Source of the DNA: Nepenthes gracilis
Lineage: Eukaryota > Streptophyta > Magnoliopsida > Caryophyllales > Nepenthaceae
Direction of reading: 5' to 3'
DNA length: 64,000 nucleotides
Assembly: GCA_033239525.1 (NCBI GenBank)
Contig: BSYO01000005.1
Span: 29,109,341 to 29,173,340, forward strand
Under the pieces are notes generated by a model. The model saw only the letters and a list, made by a program, of their open reading frames with translations, searched no databases and was not told the DNA's origin. Every line of letters begins with the position of its first letter. The stretch's first letter is position 1. Shown piece after piece: positions 49,051 to 62,200 of this stretch. A program made the position numbers and the translations under genes.

Positions 49051-49714
49051 TGTTTGAGTTTGAATTTTTATTTTAATCATAATTAATTAAGTTGAGATAA
49101 TTAAAGTTCAGGTTAAAGAGAAAAAATTTGAATCAGAAGTCAAAATTAGACCGGGTCATAACGAGTTGATGAATATTTGACCGGCGCCCAACACATGCTC
49201 ATGTGTGTTATGGGCAGAAAAGTTGTGCCTAACTGTCGCCTAAAAAGTTCAAGCGTGCTTTCCAAATTAGCCACGCTCGATGCACGCTCAAGAGACGCCC
49301 AAGCACATTGAAGTTAAATACCAGCGCCTAATACACGCTTGAGACAGTGCTCGAGCCACCATGTTTGGCCATGGCGCCTGACACGCGCCCGACAAGCACT
49401 CAAGTACCACTCTGTTATATATATTGTGTCTGATTAAATTTCGGTCATTTTCTATAGAAATTTGAGAGAAGAGAGAGAATGAGAAGAGAGAGAAAGCAAA
49501 TTCAAGTGGATCAAAATAAGATTATGATAAGTTGAAGCTAAGGCAAGTGCATCTCCGAGCCTTTCTTATTTTGTCGTTGATCTTTCCTCATTTTCTTGAG
49601 CATTTTTTGTTCTAAATGCTCATATATAATAGATTTTTGTATCTAAGACAATGATACTTCATATGCATGAATTCTTATTCTTATTCTCATTCTCTATAAT
49701 TTTTATGAAAATCA
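49051..49714 (+). repeat. 3' LTR of gypsy element 2, truncated
   Basis: It is homologous to the first 690 bp of the LTR at 41928, including the GC block and the TATATATATTG box near 49418. Homology stops at about 49714. Confidence 0.8.
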
Positions 49715-51086
49715 GCCAGTTCATTATTGTCTTCTTATTCTTAATTAGAAATGATAAAATCCTCATTCTTTTCTTCGTAGGAATAGCAGACTTCATAAAT
49801 GATGACAAACTATATTGTTCGCGTACCTCATTAGAGGTCTACTCACTGCATTGTTGACTATTTCATTACATTGAGTCTTTTGGTCACTGCCACGTGTGCA
49901 TCCTACCCATCGCTTTTGGGCCGATGGGATGCTGCCATGAGTATGTTCCGTTCTCCTACTAGGTGAGTTAACTCAATGATTGTAGTTAATTAATACTTAT
50001 AGTTGCTACACTCCAGAAGTAGTACCAGTCATCATTAAAAGGAAAAGGACATTATTTCTTTCGGCTTTATTAGTTATTGAATAAATTTAAGTGATTATCA
50101 GATGTTACCTATGGACTACAGAAATAAAAAAGGTCCAAAGTTTCCATGCTTTAGGAAATCTTCCGCATGCTCTTATCAAAAGAGAGACGGTAGAAGACTC
50201 CTCTTCTTTGAATATAAAGAGTTAACTTCCATAGCTAGTCAAGGAGAATACAAGCAATAAGAATGCGGCAATCACTCGAGGTAAGAATGTCAGTTTGTCT
50301 TCTGGGCATTCATGTACCTCACAACCACATCAACAGTGCAAGGCTATGAAACATCATGACTATATTGAAGCAAGGAGGCCAGATAAATTCAAGGCTACTA
50401 ATAGCAAGAACAAAGTTCCAAAAAGTGGAAGGACAGGGAACTAAACAGGGTATATGGAACATGAACAAGAATAAGGATTGATTCCATCCTTCTATATGTT
50501 TTGTTCCTGAATTTTTCTTCTTCTTTCAGCAGTGGTTTGGAGATCGCGAGGTGAGAATTGCTCTTTGATTTACCTTTTTTTTTCCCTGAGACATCCTTTC
50601 AGGTTAGCTGTGGATGAGGCTGTATTTTTGCACACAGGTAGCACCCTATTGGTGTCAATTTTGAATATATTTATCCTTTTTTTCTCCAATTGGATGAAAG
50701 AAACGTCCTAATTGATGCAAACACATGATACAACCAAAAACAAAGGAAAAGCACAACCGAAATCATACATGAAATAGGAAAACGAAAAACGACAAAAAAC
50801 TAAAACCCCGGCACTGCAGTGAATTTATCATCAAAATATTCTCGATTTAGTTTGTTCAGGACTTCCTGTTCTATTTTGTGTATGTTTGTTGTGACCCTGT
50901 CTGCATGCATTTGTGCATGCTGCCAAATCTTGGTGAAGTGCAGTGTTGGACTAGCCACATATCTTATGTTTGAACATTGTTTCACTTAGTTCAACTTGCA
51001 GATCATAACATCTTTGAGGACAATTATTATCAGTAATTATCAACAGTGCACAGAAAATTTTCAGCAGGTGCATGAGGAAAGATTAC
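49715..51086. other. Intron 2 DNA upstream of the gypsy nest, nothing recognised
   Basis: Mixed-composition sequence directly 3' of UBTD-like exon 2 in gene order. No domain or LTR end was supported. Confidence 0.5.
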
Positions 51087-51209
51087 CTTTCCTGCCACCA
51101 TAGTGAGGAGCAGTGTCCCAGAACTCCTCGCGCATCCGTTTCAGCTGTGCCCTTGTAACTTGTTCAGAATGTTTCCATGGCTTTGGTTTTCGTATCTTCT
51201 TAGCATTGT
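51087..51209 (-). CDS. UBTD-like protein, exon 2
   Basis: The acceptor TAATTACAG (CAG at 51212-51210) precedes 123 bp encoding residues 12-52, with IRKPKPWKHSEQVTRAQL and MREEFWDTAPHYGGRK. FWDTAP and GRK followed by EIWDA are the most conserved part of the DC-UbP/UBTD2 N-terminal domain. The donor is AAAG|GTAATC at 51086. The phase-1 codon for Glu53 is completed by exon 3, 34.5 kb away. Confidence 0.95.
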
Positions 51210-52610
51210 CTGTAATTACACAAGAAGCATGCAAGTTGAGCAATTCTGCCACTACAATAACTGAAGCATATCTCATTATACAAAAAACATGATAGACCAT
51301 CAGTGACAAAAAGGAAAAGGTGAGTCAGTGAACCCACCAAATACTACTCAAACACCGGCAGCTCCAACACATGAAATGCAAAAGCTTGAGATAAAGGAAA
51401 AGTATATTAAGTTTAATTCCTTTAATCACATGACCTGTCCACCACCCCAGTGTGGGTAATTAAGTTAGCTTCTCCTTAATCTGATCTTCCTGCTTTTGTC
51501 TAGTACTCATTATATATGATATGGCATGGACATACCTGTTAGAAAGGCAAAGCAAAGCACGTGTGACACACAGACAGCTCTGACATTCCAGACACCTGAG
51601 GTGTCCCAAAATTGTCAAAACGAAATCGGACATGCATATCCAACATGGCTGGTAGGGGTAATCATGTTCCAGACGCAACTCCATCAAATACTGGGCTAGA
51701 ATTCATTTGTTTATTATCAATTATAGTTTTTTTTTTTACTATGAATAAAAAGAAATTTTATTAATTGAGTTGTTTTTCCACTTACAAAATGCATGCTATT
51801 TCCATCAACTCCATCAAATGATGTTTCTGGACTAAAATGCATGCTATTTCCATCTTTCCAACGCTATTTCCATCTAATTAATGGAATGTATTTTTGTTTT
51901 ATCAATTACCATGTCTGGAACATTTTGAGTCCTAATTTTTCAAGAATTGACATGCCTGTGTGCATTTGTGTCGTATCATGTCACTCTGTCCAAGTCAGTG
52001 CATCATAGTCTATACATCATCAAACCTATCAAATTGTGTTACGGACAGCATCAGAAGCAGCAAATAATGCTCCTGCTGTATCACATTTTAGTTTGTCAAT
52101 ACATGCCAACTCTATCAGTTGCTGACAGTCAAAATCTGCACGTACATCTGAGCACAGATCAAAGGATATCGTAGCAGAAGAAAGAATCACACAACCCTTA
52201 AAAAAATGTAATACAAGAGGTGAAGGAACCTGGAAGTATATGTTATCCAGCAAACGTTACAAGAGTGGAAAAGCTAGATAACCAGTTGCAAGCTATGTTG
52301 CTTGCTCCCTAACAGCTGCATTGGCTGAGACTTTTTTGCTGGATAAAACAACTCCGAAGAAATAAAGGAAGAAACAAGAACAGGAGATAGGCAAGAAAGA
52401 GAGATGCAGATCAATGATTCAATTAACACAATGCCATACTGGCCATGTGCTACAATAAAAGGCATCCTGCATCATAGACACAAAGCTCAAGCTGATGCTG
52501 GTGCAGCAAGGCAAAAGATTTACGTTTCCAATTAGTTTTGCTTACATTCAGTGGATTTAATATACAAGCATGTCATTTTACTTACCCTATTTTGATTCCT
52601 CGTGCATGCA
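51210..52610. other. Intron 1 DNA, nothing recognised
   Basis: No exon, LTR boundary or tandem array was supported. Confidence 0.5.
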
Positions 52611-54027
52611 GGTCCCTTTTACCAGATATTTTGGGATTTTGCTTCAGTTTTGTTATTATCTGAGGATTTTTGCTTGTTTTGTGAAAATGGGTAACTATTT
52701 TGAGATACTATATTTATAAATAAGAATATTTCTAAAGAAAAAGTCATGAAAACTTGTATACGTGCCTTGTATGTGGCATCTATGCATATGCTTCGGGTCG
52801 GGCTCCATCTTGATGTATTCGATTCGATATGTGTCCTTTCCATATAGGTGGAATGCTTTATGTTTGACCTTCTCAAGTGAAAGCTTTGTATTTTTCCACC
52901 AGAATGAAAAAGTTTTGAACTTGTGATATAAAAACCCTCCCCGGTTTGTATTTTATGATAACTATCATAAGGAATTAAATGGAACTAATATATTCAAACG
53001 TCATAATATATTTAAATATATTTGAGAATTGCACTCAATATTCACGAATGGCAAAATAAAGTGGCTTCGTCCCGTCTATAGGGGAGAATATATAGACGGC
53101 CAATCTACGGGTCTAAATAATAGTAATATGGCCTAACATTACCGATAATAAGAGTAACCCTTCCTCAAAGTCAGTCTTTTAGTCTTTGGTTCTTCGATTT
53201 GAGAATATAATATATTTTTGATATATTTTATCTACATTGATTTGGATACTTGAGACTTGATTTGAGATTTGCATGTTTCAACCGCAATTGGAATTTGGAT
53301 ATCAGATTTGGTTAATTTCGTATATTTAGAACATTTGACATTCGGTTTTGGATTACGCCTTTGAGTACGATACCACATCCGCACATTCATTGGTTTGACA
53401 TATCAAACGTTTAGATTTTGGTTTTTTCTGAACTTTGTTTTATCAATTTATCACTTTGCTCTGATTTTAGATGTATTGTTTATTATATATGATATACTGA
53501 ATATACGGCTCACGTTTTCATTATTTCTAACCCTTTCAAACTAATGGGCTACGGATACATTGTAGGGAGCTTGGATGTTATTGCCGGTAGAGACTTTGTT
53601 CATATTTTGCGAGTATTAGTTCCGTAGTAGGACTGTAATTACATCGGACGCATTTTAGTAATGATGACATGATAAGTTGGACTGATACTTAACTATTGTA
53701 TTGTGATAATGATATTTGGATATTGTCGCATCTGATTTATATTGGATCGGTGATGTAGTTTGAATTGTCAGTTTGTTACTCTTTTCTTACAGACGAACAA
53801 GTTATGACTATTTATTTGTCTGAACGGTTAGTTTGGAATAATCCTGTGATTGATGGTATTATTATCTATTATTGTTGAAGCTGTTGGTATCGTGTAGATA
53901 TTTTTGTCAAGCCACACCTGAATTTGGATTTTATAATTGGATATCGTTATTTAGGGATATATTTTGAGAAATTTTAATTGTCGTTGATTATTATTAGGAC
54001 CTCCTTTGGTCCAGGTCTGTGACGTCA
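52611..54027 (+). mobile_element. 5'-truncated gypsy LTR in intron 1
   Basis: It is homologous to the second part of the gypsy 1 LTR (21650-23038): shared text includes AAAGTCATGAAAA, GATTCGATAT, GGAATT..TGGAAC and CCTTTCAAACTAATGGGCT-like strings. It ends GTGACGTCA. The promoter half is missing. Confidence 0.75.
53072..53099 (+). repeat. LTR hairpin: 9-bp perfect inverted repeat, 10-base loop
   Basis: CCGTCTATA (53072-53080) pairs with TATAGACGG (53091-53099). Compared with 28043-28072, one pair differs on both arms (G-C here, A-T there), a compensatory change. Confidence 0.7.
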
Positions 54028-54762
54028 ATTTCAAACTATGTCCCTTTTGCATCAACTCCCCCTACCCTCTTACCCATCCAAAACGGTTCGACAAAAATGT
54101 ATACAAGTGACAATGTAAGAATAAGGATGAACTTTGGTATAATTGTAAGATTGCTCCATTGTGACACGAAATTATGGGTTCAAGCTATGAACCTTCTCTG
54201 CATTGCAAGGAAAGTTACATTAGACCTTTCCTAAAATCTGCAATATGACAAAATCGTGCACTAGTAATCTTGACTGATGATGTACAAACACTAAACACAT
54301 TGCAATTAATTGGTTATGAATTGGTTACACGAGTTATACTATAATTTGTTGATTCAGATATTGATTTGATCAAATCGTGTCATTTTTTAGATGGTTGGCT
54401 CATGTTGGGTCCCCCTGTTCAATAATCATGCAAATCACGCTCACATAAACCAAAAATGTCATATCAATTTCAAGTTGTGTTTATAGGTCATGTCTGAAAT
54501 TCCCATTTAGCCACAATAATTGTGTTCATATATCGTGTTCATAGGTCATATCATTTCACCAAGGGTGTAAGCCACAACACACAAAACATAAATATAAACG
54601 ACAATAAGGCAGTCAAGTTTCTTCTTATCAAGGAAATTTGACAATTTTATTGTAAGGATTGTACAATCATTTTGTACAAGAACCTAACTGCTCAACAATG
54701 ACTTTTGGTATCACGTGCAAGCATTGAAACGGGGAAAAGAAGAACATAACTTCTAAGTGTAA
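54028..54762. other. Intron 1 DNA, nothing recognised
   Basis: No gene or repeat boundary could be supported between the LTR end and the LINE fragment. Confidence 0.45.
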
Positions 54763-55690
54763 GGGAACTAGATGGTGGAACGTAAAGAAACAGAAGAATG
54801 TAATAAAAACTAGAGAGAAAATGCTAAGCAAAGATATTTGGGTAGTAGACAGCAGAAAAGATGTTAATAATGTTTCAAATGAGATAGCTAACTAGAATAA
54901 AGGTGCAGAAAAGGAAAACCTAGGACAACGAAGCGGAGGAAGAGTTGGTACTAAGGAAGGTTGGAGGTGGGGAGATGATGTATAAAGGCAGTGAAAACGA
55001 AAAAAAGAATGCTATAGACATGGCAACATTGCAGAATCAATAAAAACTAAGAAAAAAATGAGGCAAAAAGATTAGCAAAGAAAACAATAACTGAAGCTAA
55101 GTTCAGAGTTAGTAATGTGTTTTACGCTAAGCCACAATTCAACGAGGGATATAGAGAAATTTGCAAATCGGATAGGGCAAGATAATGGAATAGGGAAGTA
55201 GGTAGTATTAGGTGTAAAAAAAAGGTGAAGATAATTGCATATTCATCGAAGACATGAAACACAGATGGTGGAGCTATTTCAACAAGTTATCAAACGAAGA
55301 TGGAATAAAAGACCAAAATTTACAAGTTATGAGGGAAAGACTAATAATGATAAATATGTTAGTAAAATTATACGTTGAGAAGTCTAATATGTACCTACAA
55401 GATGGAAAAAAGGCAAATTCATAGCACCAAAATAAACACTGATTGAAGTCTGAAAATATTATATTCATATGATTTTAAGATCTCATAGGATGCCATGAGT
55501 GGAGGAGGAACACTTTAATGTCTGTATATAAAAATAAGATGAATATTCAAAATCGTAAAACTCAACGCCATATTATATTAAGGAGACATACTACAAAACA
55601 TTGGGAAAGAGTAATTGAACGAAGTCTATGGAAAAAAACTAAGAAAGCGGAAAGTCAATTTGGCTTTATGTCAGGTGCTACTGTCCAACT
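54763..55690 (+). mobile_element. Truncated RTE-like LINE fragment
   Basis: Broken plus-strand frames contain GTRWWN near 54763, a lysine-rich linker (KKECYRH), and at 55570-55680 an RT block HTTKHWERVIERSLWKKT and QFGFMSGA. This matches the order between endonuclease and RT of plant RTE-clade LINEs. Both ends are truncated and there are many stops. Confidence 0.65.
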
Positions 55691-55914
55691 TGTATGCAGA
55701 AAAAATGACCGTGTCCAGCAGGGCCCATTAGAAAGGAAGAGAATGAGCAGAAAAGTAGCCGTCTCAACTTGGGAATAAATAAAAGTAACTTGAACAAAAA
55801 GAAACAAAATGACTTACAATGTGGAGTCAAAAAGCCAAAATAAGTTTCTATCCCTTATAAAAAGAAAATGGGCTTTTAAACTCCAGCATGACTTTTCCAC
55901 ATCAAACATAACAA

Positions 55915-56210
55915 CCAATATGTATCGGTATCAAGGTCCCCAATAACAATATTTTTCAAAAACTACAACAATATTGCGATATATTTTCATAGTGGTTGAT
56001 ACAAATAATACAGTGATATATTGGCCTATATTTGTCCAATTCAGCCAATGCATTCGCCAAATGGCCCTATCAACTAATGATTTTTAGAATTTTTTTTTTT
56101 ATACAATATATAAGATACAAATACGTATCGTACGATATATCCGATACTAATATGATCACAACCGATATCGATCTGATATTTTCATCCATGAAATCAAGGC
56201 TATGCTTAAT
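55915..56210. repeat. CGATA/TATCG-rich dispersed repeat, second copy
   Basis: It is dense in TATCG, CGATA and GATATC motifs, like 16990-17310. It lies in intron 1 of the same gene. Confidence 0.35.
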
Positions 56211-57081
56211 TGACTAGAAGATCCAAAGCTCTCGTCTCTGACATTTAGCAGCATGAGGCTTACTAATCAAGCCCCTCTTAACAAGTCCTACGTCATCCAC
56301 CTTAACTACGAAACTCTAGCACCTCTTCATCAAGCAACTAGCATCGTGATGCTTCTCAGTGTCACACTCACCATTGAGCTAGTGATTGTACCATCAATAG
56401 GCTGTCTTGTTTTACTAGGCAGTTATACAAATTTGGTCAATATCTAGCACCTTGACACATGAAGCACCAAGGACTCACTGATCCAATAGGAGAAGTGCAT
56501 GCGACTCATTTCCATTTTACATTGTCCATAACACTAGCTCCCTAGCCTTCCATCCAACATTGATCCCAACATTCACGAGGCAACTCACTTTGTAACACAA
56601 CTTCATCACCCCAGCGTGATCACGTGCACCAACCTACGTCTCTCGACGAGTAACATATACGACAACCTTGAACTCGATTTCATATAGTACGGTGTTGCCC
56701 TACTTCGTGCTTATCACCCCACACTGACAATGCAAATGCACACATAGCATAGTTGACGCCCATGTCCATAGCGTTGCCACCTAGGCCAGCAATGTTAATA
56801 CCCATGTTGATAGGGTCGACATATCCCACAAAATTGCCACCATCACAGTGTTGTTTAAGGCACAGTCCCTCGAGCATGGGTGCAAGGTCTAACAGAAGTG
56901 AAGCGCCCATCTATGAGATATGTATATAAGATATTTTTATAATGAATTCAAATTATTAAAACTAATAATAGAATAAAAATACCACAAATTATTTATGACA
57001 ATAATTATAAATTTATAGTTCAAAAAATAGCATAAAAGATATCAATTAATAGTTGTAGCTCGGCAAAAATGTACAAGAACA
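56211..57081. other. Intron 1 DNA, nothing recognised
   Basis: Moderately GC-rich to about 56910, then AT-rich. A minus frame at 56680-56910 has no recognisable domain. Confidence 0.4.
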
Positions 57082-57200
57082 ATAAAATTCATTAACTTGA
57101 AATGTCGTTCTCAAAATCCTCAATGTAAAGACAAATATGTAAAGATAAAATTCATTAACTTAAAATGTCGTTCTCAAAATCCTCAATGTAAAGGTAAATA
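57082..57200 (+). repeat. 63-bp tandem duplication
   Basis: ATAAAATTCATTAACTT followed by AAATGTCGTTCTCAAAATCC occurs at 57082 and again at 57145, nearly identical. Confidence 0.9.
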
Positions 57201-58590
57201 TTTATCATCATTAGTAAACAAATGTTTATATATTCTCCTTTATAGTCTTAATTATTTCTCCATCCTTAAATGTCTCTCTAAATTAGAATCATCATCACTT
57301 ATAAACTCCAATAAAGTAGTCCTAGAAACATTTATCATTCAATATTCATACTATTTCTAAAGTTATTGTGATGTGTGACATCATTTTTTCCAACCATTTT
57401 AACAATAAAATATTTTATCAAAAAAATATCCTCAAATATAAATTCATTATTCTCATTATTATCTCTATCCATTCTTCTAGTCTATCAATCATTACTTTTA
57501 TCAATCCTAATTTCATAAATTATAAATAAAATTTAAATATAATGGCTAATGTAAAAAGAAATAATTGATTTTTAGGGGAAAAAATTCTATAAGATGCCAA
57601 AGTCGAGCACTTTAAAGCCTAGGTGCATGCCTATAGGAATGAGATTCCTCTGGCTACATTGAGACACAAGAGTATGGGCCCTGTGCCAGGGCGCACATGA
57701 GGCACACCTTTGACAACATTGCACTGTTATCAAATTTGATCCAAAAAGTTGTAAGCACAACTCTTCGTGCTTGTCAAGAGGTTGAAACACTCGAGTACTA
57801 AAGTATGATATATGACATCAGTAAATCAACTAAATAAAGTGAAATTTTAGGATAATTATGGATTCGGATGAGAAACCAAGTATTTGATGGTTTGAGAGAG
57901 TGCCTAAGGGGCGCATGAGCCATGCGCAAGGACTCCTATCATGCGCAATGAAAGAACCACAAAAAACACAAAATTTGGATATTCCAATAACTAGCAGTTA
58001 AAAGCTCTGGCCAATAGGCATACAAAGGGGGTTTCTCCTTGCCAAGAGGTCCATGAGACAAATATGTGTATGTGCGCTCACGTGCACGTGTGTGTTATAC
58101 AAGCTGACCTCCCATGCACAGCATCCAAAAGAGCAATCAGACATAGACTAGCACATCCTTTCTACTCAGAAGCATGGAAGCTTGCAGTCATGTGAAAAGA
58201 GGGAAGTTAACCCTCAGAAAACCAACAAAAGGAGAGCAGCTATAGTTCCAAATCACTGTCATGGCATCGCAGATTCACAAGCATATCAATGGAAAATATA
58301 AGGGTCATCATACAGTAACTGCCATAGCATAATGATTGCAGTACATGTCACGACAATTACTTAAATCTATTGGATCTGCTCACTCAATAAAAAGGCAGGC
58401 CTTCCATGTTTTCCATTATCCCAACTCCACTCAGCAGTACTATCTCTAAGTGTGGGCTGCAAGTGGCCTATTTGAAGTAAAACTTTTAAGTAAAAGTCCA
58501 AAATGTCATAAAGTGAACAAAACAATTACTATATTCTGTAATTTATGTCCAAATGTTCAGTAATTTATGTTCCTAAGATCTGAAGCAAGA
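57201..58590. other. Intron 1 DNA, mostly unrecognised
   Basis: AT-rich to about 57580. A short GC-richer stretch (57590-57720: GGTGCATGCCT, AGGCACACCTTTGACAACATTG) resembles dispersed plant repeats, but no boundaries were found. Confidence 0.35.
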
Positions 58591-58599
58591 AAAACTAAA

Positions 58600-58720
58600 G
58601 TTGAAGCAAGGATCTGAAGTTCTGAAATCTATCTGAAATATTCTGAAATCTGTCTGAAATCAGATTCAATTCAGTATCAGCCAACAACTCAAAATAACTA
58701 TATTCTGAAACCAGAAATCA
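58600..58720 (+). repeat. TCTGAAAT-rich low-complexity stretch
   Basis: TCTGAAAT/TCTGAAGT words repeat at irregular short spacing. This is followed by a TATA-like TATATAAAGGGATC at 58920, which suggests a decayed promoter or LTR. Confidence 0.5.
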
Positions 58721-59049
58721 GAAGTACTATATTCGAATGGATTCGCAATCCATTCAAATTCAACATCTTTGTTGCTATACTGGTCTTGCCTTTAGCTGAA
58801 TCCAAATCTGAATTATATACTCCATGCTGCAAGTCTGAATCACATATGTAGGGATTGCAAGTCTGCCGAGGTTGTTTTAATCTGGAAATTGTCTCTTGCA
58901 AAAGCAGTGCAGTGATTCTGTATATAAAGGGATCTGAGTTTAATTTACTGTTCCATTAATCTATAGTTGCTCTACATTTACTTAATTCAGTTGATATGGT
59001 GCGCATCAGTAGCATTTTGGAAATTGGTTGTTTATCTGTTCTAGCAAGT

Positions 59050-59295
59050 TCATCTCCATTGCACCAGTAATTCAGTAGTCATCATCTGCTCCTCTGATTT
59101 CATCTGTCCTACAATGATCTAAGAAGTCAAATCTGATTTTTGAACTTCTGCAATTACTTTACAAATACTGATTTCATCTCCATTGCACCGGTAATTCAGT
59201 AGTCATCATCTGCACCTCTGATTTCATCTGCCCTACAATGATCTAAGAAGTCAAATCAGGTTTTTGAACTTCTGCAATTACTTTACAAATATTAT
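59050..59295 (+). repeat. 124-bp tandem duplication
   Basis: Two copies start CATCTCCATTGCACC at 59051 and 59175 and stay nearly identical to about 59292, with only a few substitutions. Confidence 0.92.
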
Positions 59296-62200
59296 GAACT
59301 GTTGTTATGATTTCTGCATCATAAATGACCTGTTGAGAAATTCTTGAGTTGTATCTGCATATCATCATCAGAATTTGGCATCTGAGATCAGCACAATTCT
59401 ATTCCAAATTTCACAACACCATTCTGTAGTCCATCACACTCAAAACTGAACTTCAGAATCCAGATTTGCTGCCTCTTTGAGTAACTGCGTTGGTTCCTAG
59501 TTGTTATGCAATGCTGATACCGTTACTGCCTCTTGCGAGTTGAGACTGGGGGAATTTGCAAAATCTTTCTTAAACATTCATGTTGAAGAGGCAGGATTGC
59601 AAAGAGCTTTAGTAGACTATTTCAAATAAAAAGGCAAGCCAATATATGTATAATCAGACCCAAACTTATCATCTCAACAACTTTGACACATTTACAAATC
59701 TCTAGTATCAAACTAGATCAAGCACGATAATATCAAAAGGAGTATGTCACTTCATTCCAATCTATTTACATGAAAGAATCTAGTTAATCCTATTGCACAA
59801 CAATCCCAACTTCAATGTCAGTCTCAACATATTGAAAATGTGAAATTCGGCTTGTTCTGATCTTTCAGTTAAATCCTAATATTGCAAGCATTTTTCTTTT
59901 TCTGATCTTTTTTTATAATAAGAAAGAAGATTTATAACAAAGCAATGCCAAGATGTTCAAAGTAGTACAACAAAACTGAATAAAAGCAAAACTCAAAATC
60001 TAATTTCATCAAAAAAATAAAATACACCAGATGGCGAGGTCAAGTAGTGTCATTTGCACCAAAGACGAAGGCTAATTATGTGGCATGAAGACAATTGCAG
60101 ATCATACATTCCCTTCTCCTCAAAAGCTCTCAAATTCTGTTCCTTCCACACTGTCCATAAAATTTCCAAATGGATGCAGCTCCTGGCAACTCTTGAAGTT
60201 TGTCCTTACAAGTTCCTATTCTAAATTAATTCCAAATGAAAGCAGTCTGCATCATGAATTCCCATCGAAGTTATGGAAAAATTCCAGAAATCTTTCACAA
60301 CATCAGAAAATAAGCAAATGTATACTGACTCAGCCCGATGTTTGCACGCATCTGTTAAACACAGTTAAACCTCTTCTTTAAAGATTGTCAACTGTAAGAC
60401 ATCTATCGCAGGCAGCTTCCAGGGCAAAATAGAAACCTTAGTTAGCACTTTGGAATTCCATTTCAGTTGACAGAAAACATACAAAATTTTCAGAAACCAG
60501 ACTTGTATACAGCAAGGCAACAGTAAGAAAAATCATGATTTCTCCTAATATTGATTAATCGAGTGCAGCTCATAAGGGAAGCCATCTTCTCTTTCCTCAA
60601 TTCTTTAAGACTTCCTCATCATAACTCATTTTTAATAGAATAGTACTCCAATTGTCTTATCACCACCCAGGTGAGCACAACCAGCAACTTCACAGACTTG
60701 TAAAAAAGCAGGCCTAGTGCACAAGGCTCCACATTGGGGGTCTAGGGATAGTCAAATATACTCAGTTTTGCCTCTGATTGCAGAGTTACAGACTTGTCAA
60801 CCACAAAAATATATAGACTGGGAAAAACAACTTTCAATGGCTTCCTACCCATATAAACATCATCTCAGAACATAAAATTTGATCTATAACTTAAGTAAAA
60901 GAAAAACAGCCTTAAAAATTGGTCCAATCCTCGGCATATTTCTCCGAGACTAACAGGATAGGTCTTCCTAGGAGTAGTAAAGAACAATCCATAGGGTCGG
61001 TTCCATAAATGATGACCTTCCTCCCCAGCCGATCCTTTCTGCTGCAAACATCCAAATCCACCCACCTACACATTAATGCATTATTGAAGATTCGAAAACC
61101 CTAACATCTAAACCTATGAATACAACATGCTTCTTGATAATCCCCCGTCTAAGCAAGTAGAATTTGAACACTTCTGGACAGCCCTCCAAAGAAAATGCTT
61201 CATCAAGCTCTCAATCTTGCTGACAGCAAAACTGGGGATTGGAAACAAGGACATAGTCCTTGGGATTGGAAAGGCTCTGGCCTTTCCTTTGCTTCTTTTC
61301 CTATTGATCCTGCAGATATTCCACTAATATTGTTTTCAATTTGTTCGTCCCACTCTCACTCAAGAAGAAGACACCTAAAGTGAACATATACACAGGTAAG
61401 TCAGGTAACATACTCAATCCAGGTGGATTCAACTTCTCAACAAAGTAGGAGAAACTAAAAATAATTTTTTTTTGAAAGTGAATGCTCCTACAATTAATTC
61501 ATTCATGGCTTGGGAAAGCTCTTGGAAGGAAAATCAACTCTTAATAATTTGTCATCAAGCATATTTTCTAAGCTAACAGATCATACTCAAACAGAAGAGG
61601 CTAACGCAAATCAATTGGATGATCTAATACAGCAACTAAAACCAGATCAATAAACTTCAAATTTTGACGAAATAGGTTTCAAACAGATAACGGAAGTGGC
61701 TATTCCATTCACATGCTCAAACAGGGTAGCTCGATTAATCGCATGGCTTCAATGGGATCATGTTTTTGTTAAACGTAAGCAGTCCAGATAATTGGCTTCG
61801 TAATGGTTTTCTTCAAAGAAGGGGAATGTAAGCCTGAAGATTCCTTTCATTGTCCTATGGTGTTCTTCAATGAGAAGGAAATGCTTCACTTCTCTAGAAT
61901 TTACAGATAGGAGGAATTTGCATATTGCTTACATAGTTAACCAAATCATCAAGCCCACATAAACCATGTCATAGCCATGATAAAAGGACAATGATGGTGA
62001 AATAAACAGGTCTCACTGGCTTTGTTTTCACGTCCATCTGATTGATAATTTTAACAGAATTCCATCGAAAATTGTTTTACAAACAACTTAACCAATCATG
62101 AATTCCTCTATTACCACAAAAATGCAAAATTACCAAATCCAGCTTGGAAACCAATTTAGATGCCCATCAAGGGAATTCTTTTCCCTACTCAGCCTAAATT

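Larger units (their letters stand above)
41928..49714 (+). mobile_element. Ty3/gypsy retrotransposon 2 (Tekay/Del-like), internally deleted, 3' LTR truncated
   Basis: The 5' LTR is at 41928-43985 and the truncated 3' LTR at 49051-49714, with gag near the 5' end and RNase H/integrase near the 3' end. The protease and RT are missing; in their place is a different LTR (44910-47150). The integrase tail is very similar to that of gypsy 1. Confidence 0.85.

Noticed and set aside
17404..49714. Endogenous plant virus or an active retrovirus with an envelope gene
   Set aside because: All pol domains fit copia or gypsy retrotransposons; no movement protein, coat protein or envelope-like frame was seen.
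56680..56910. Minus-strand open frame of 76 codons rich in glycine and methionine
   Set aside because: No recognisable domain, no splice context and no support from the neighbourhood.
60085..61383. Open frames at 60085-60381 and 61127-61383 as genes inside intron 1
   Set aside because: Short, without motifs, and the codons look like unselected sequence.
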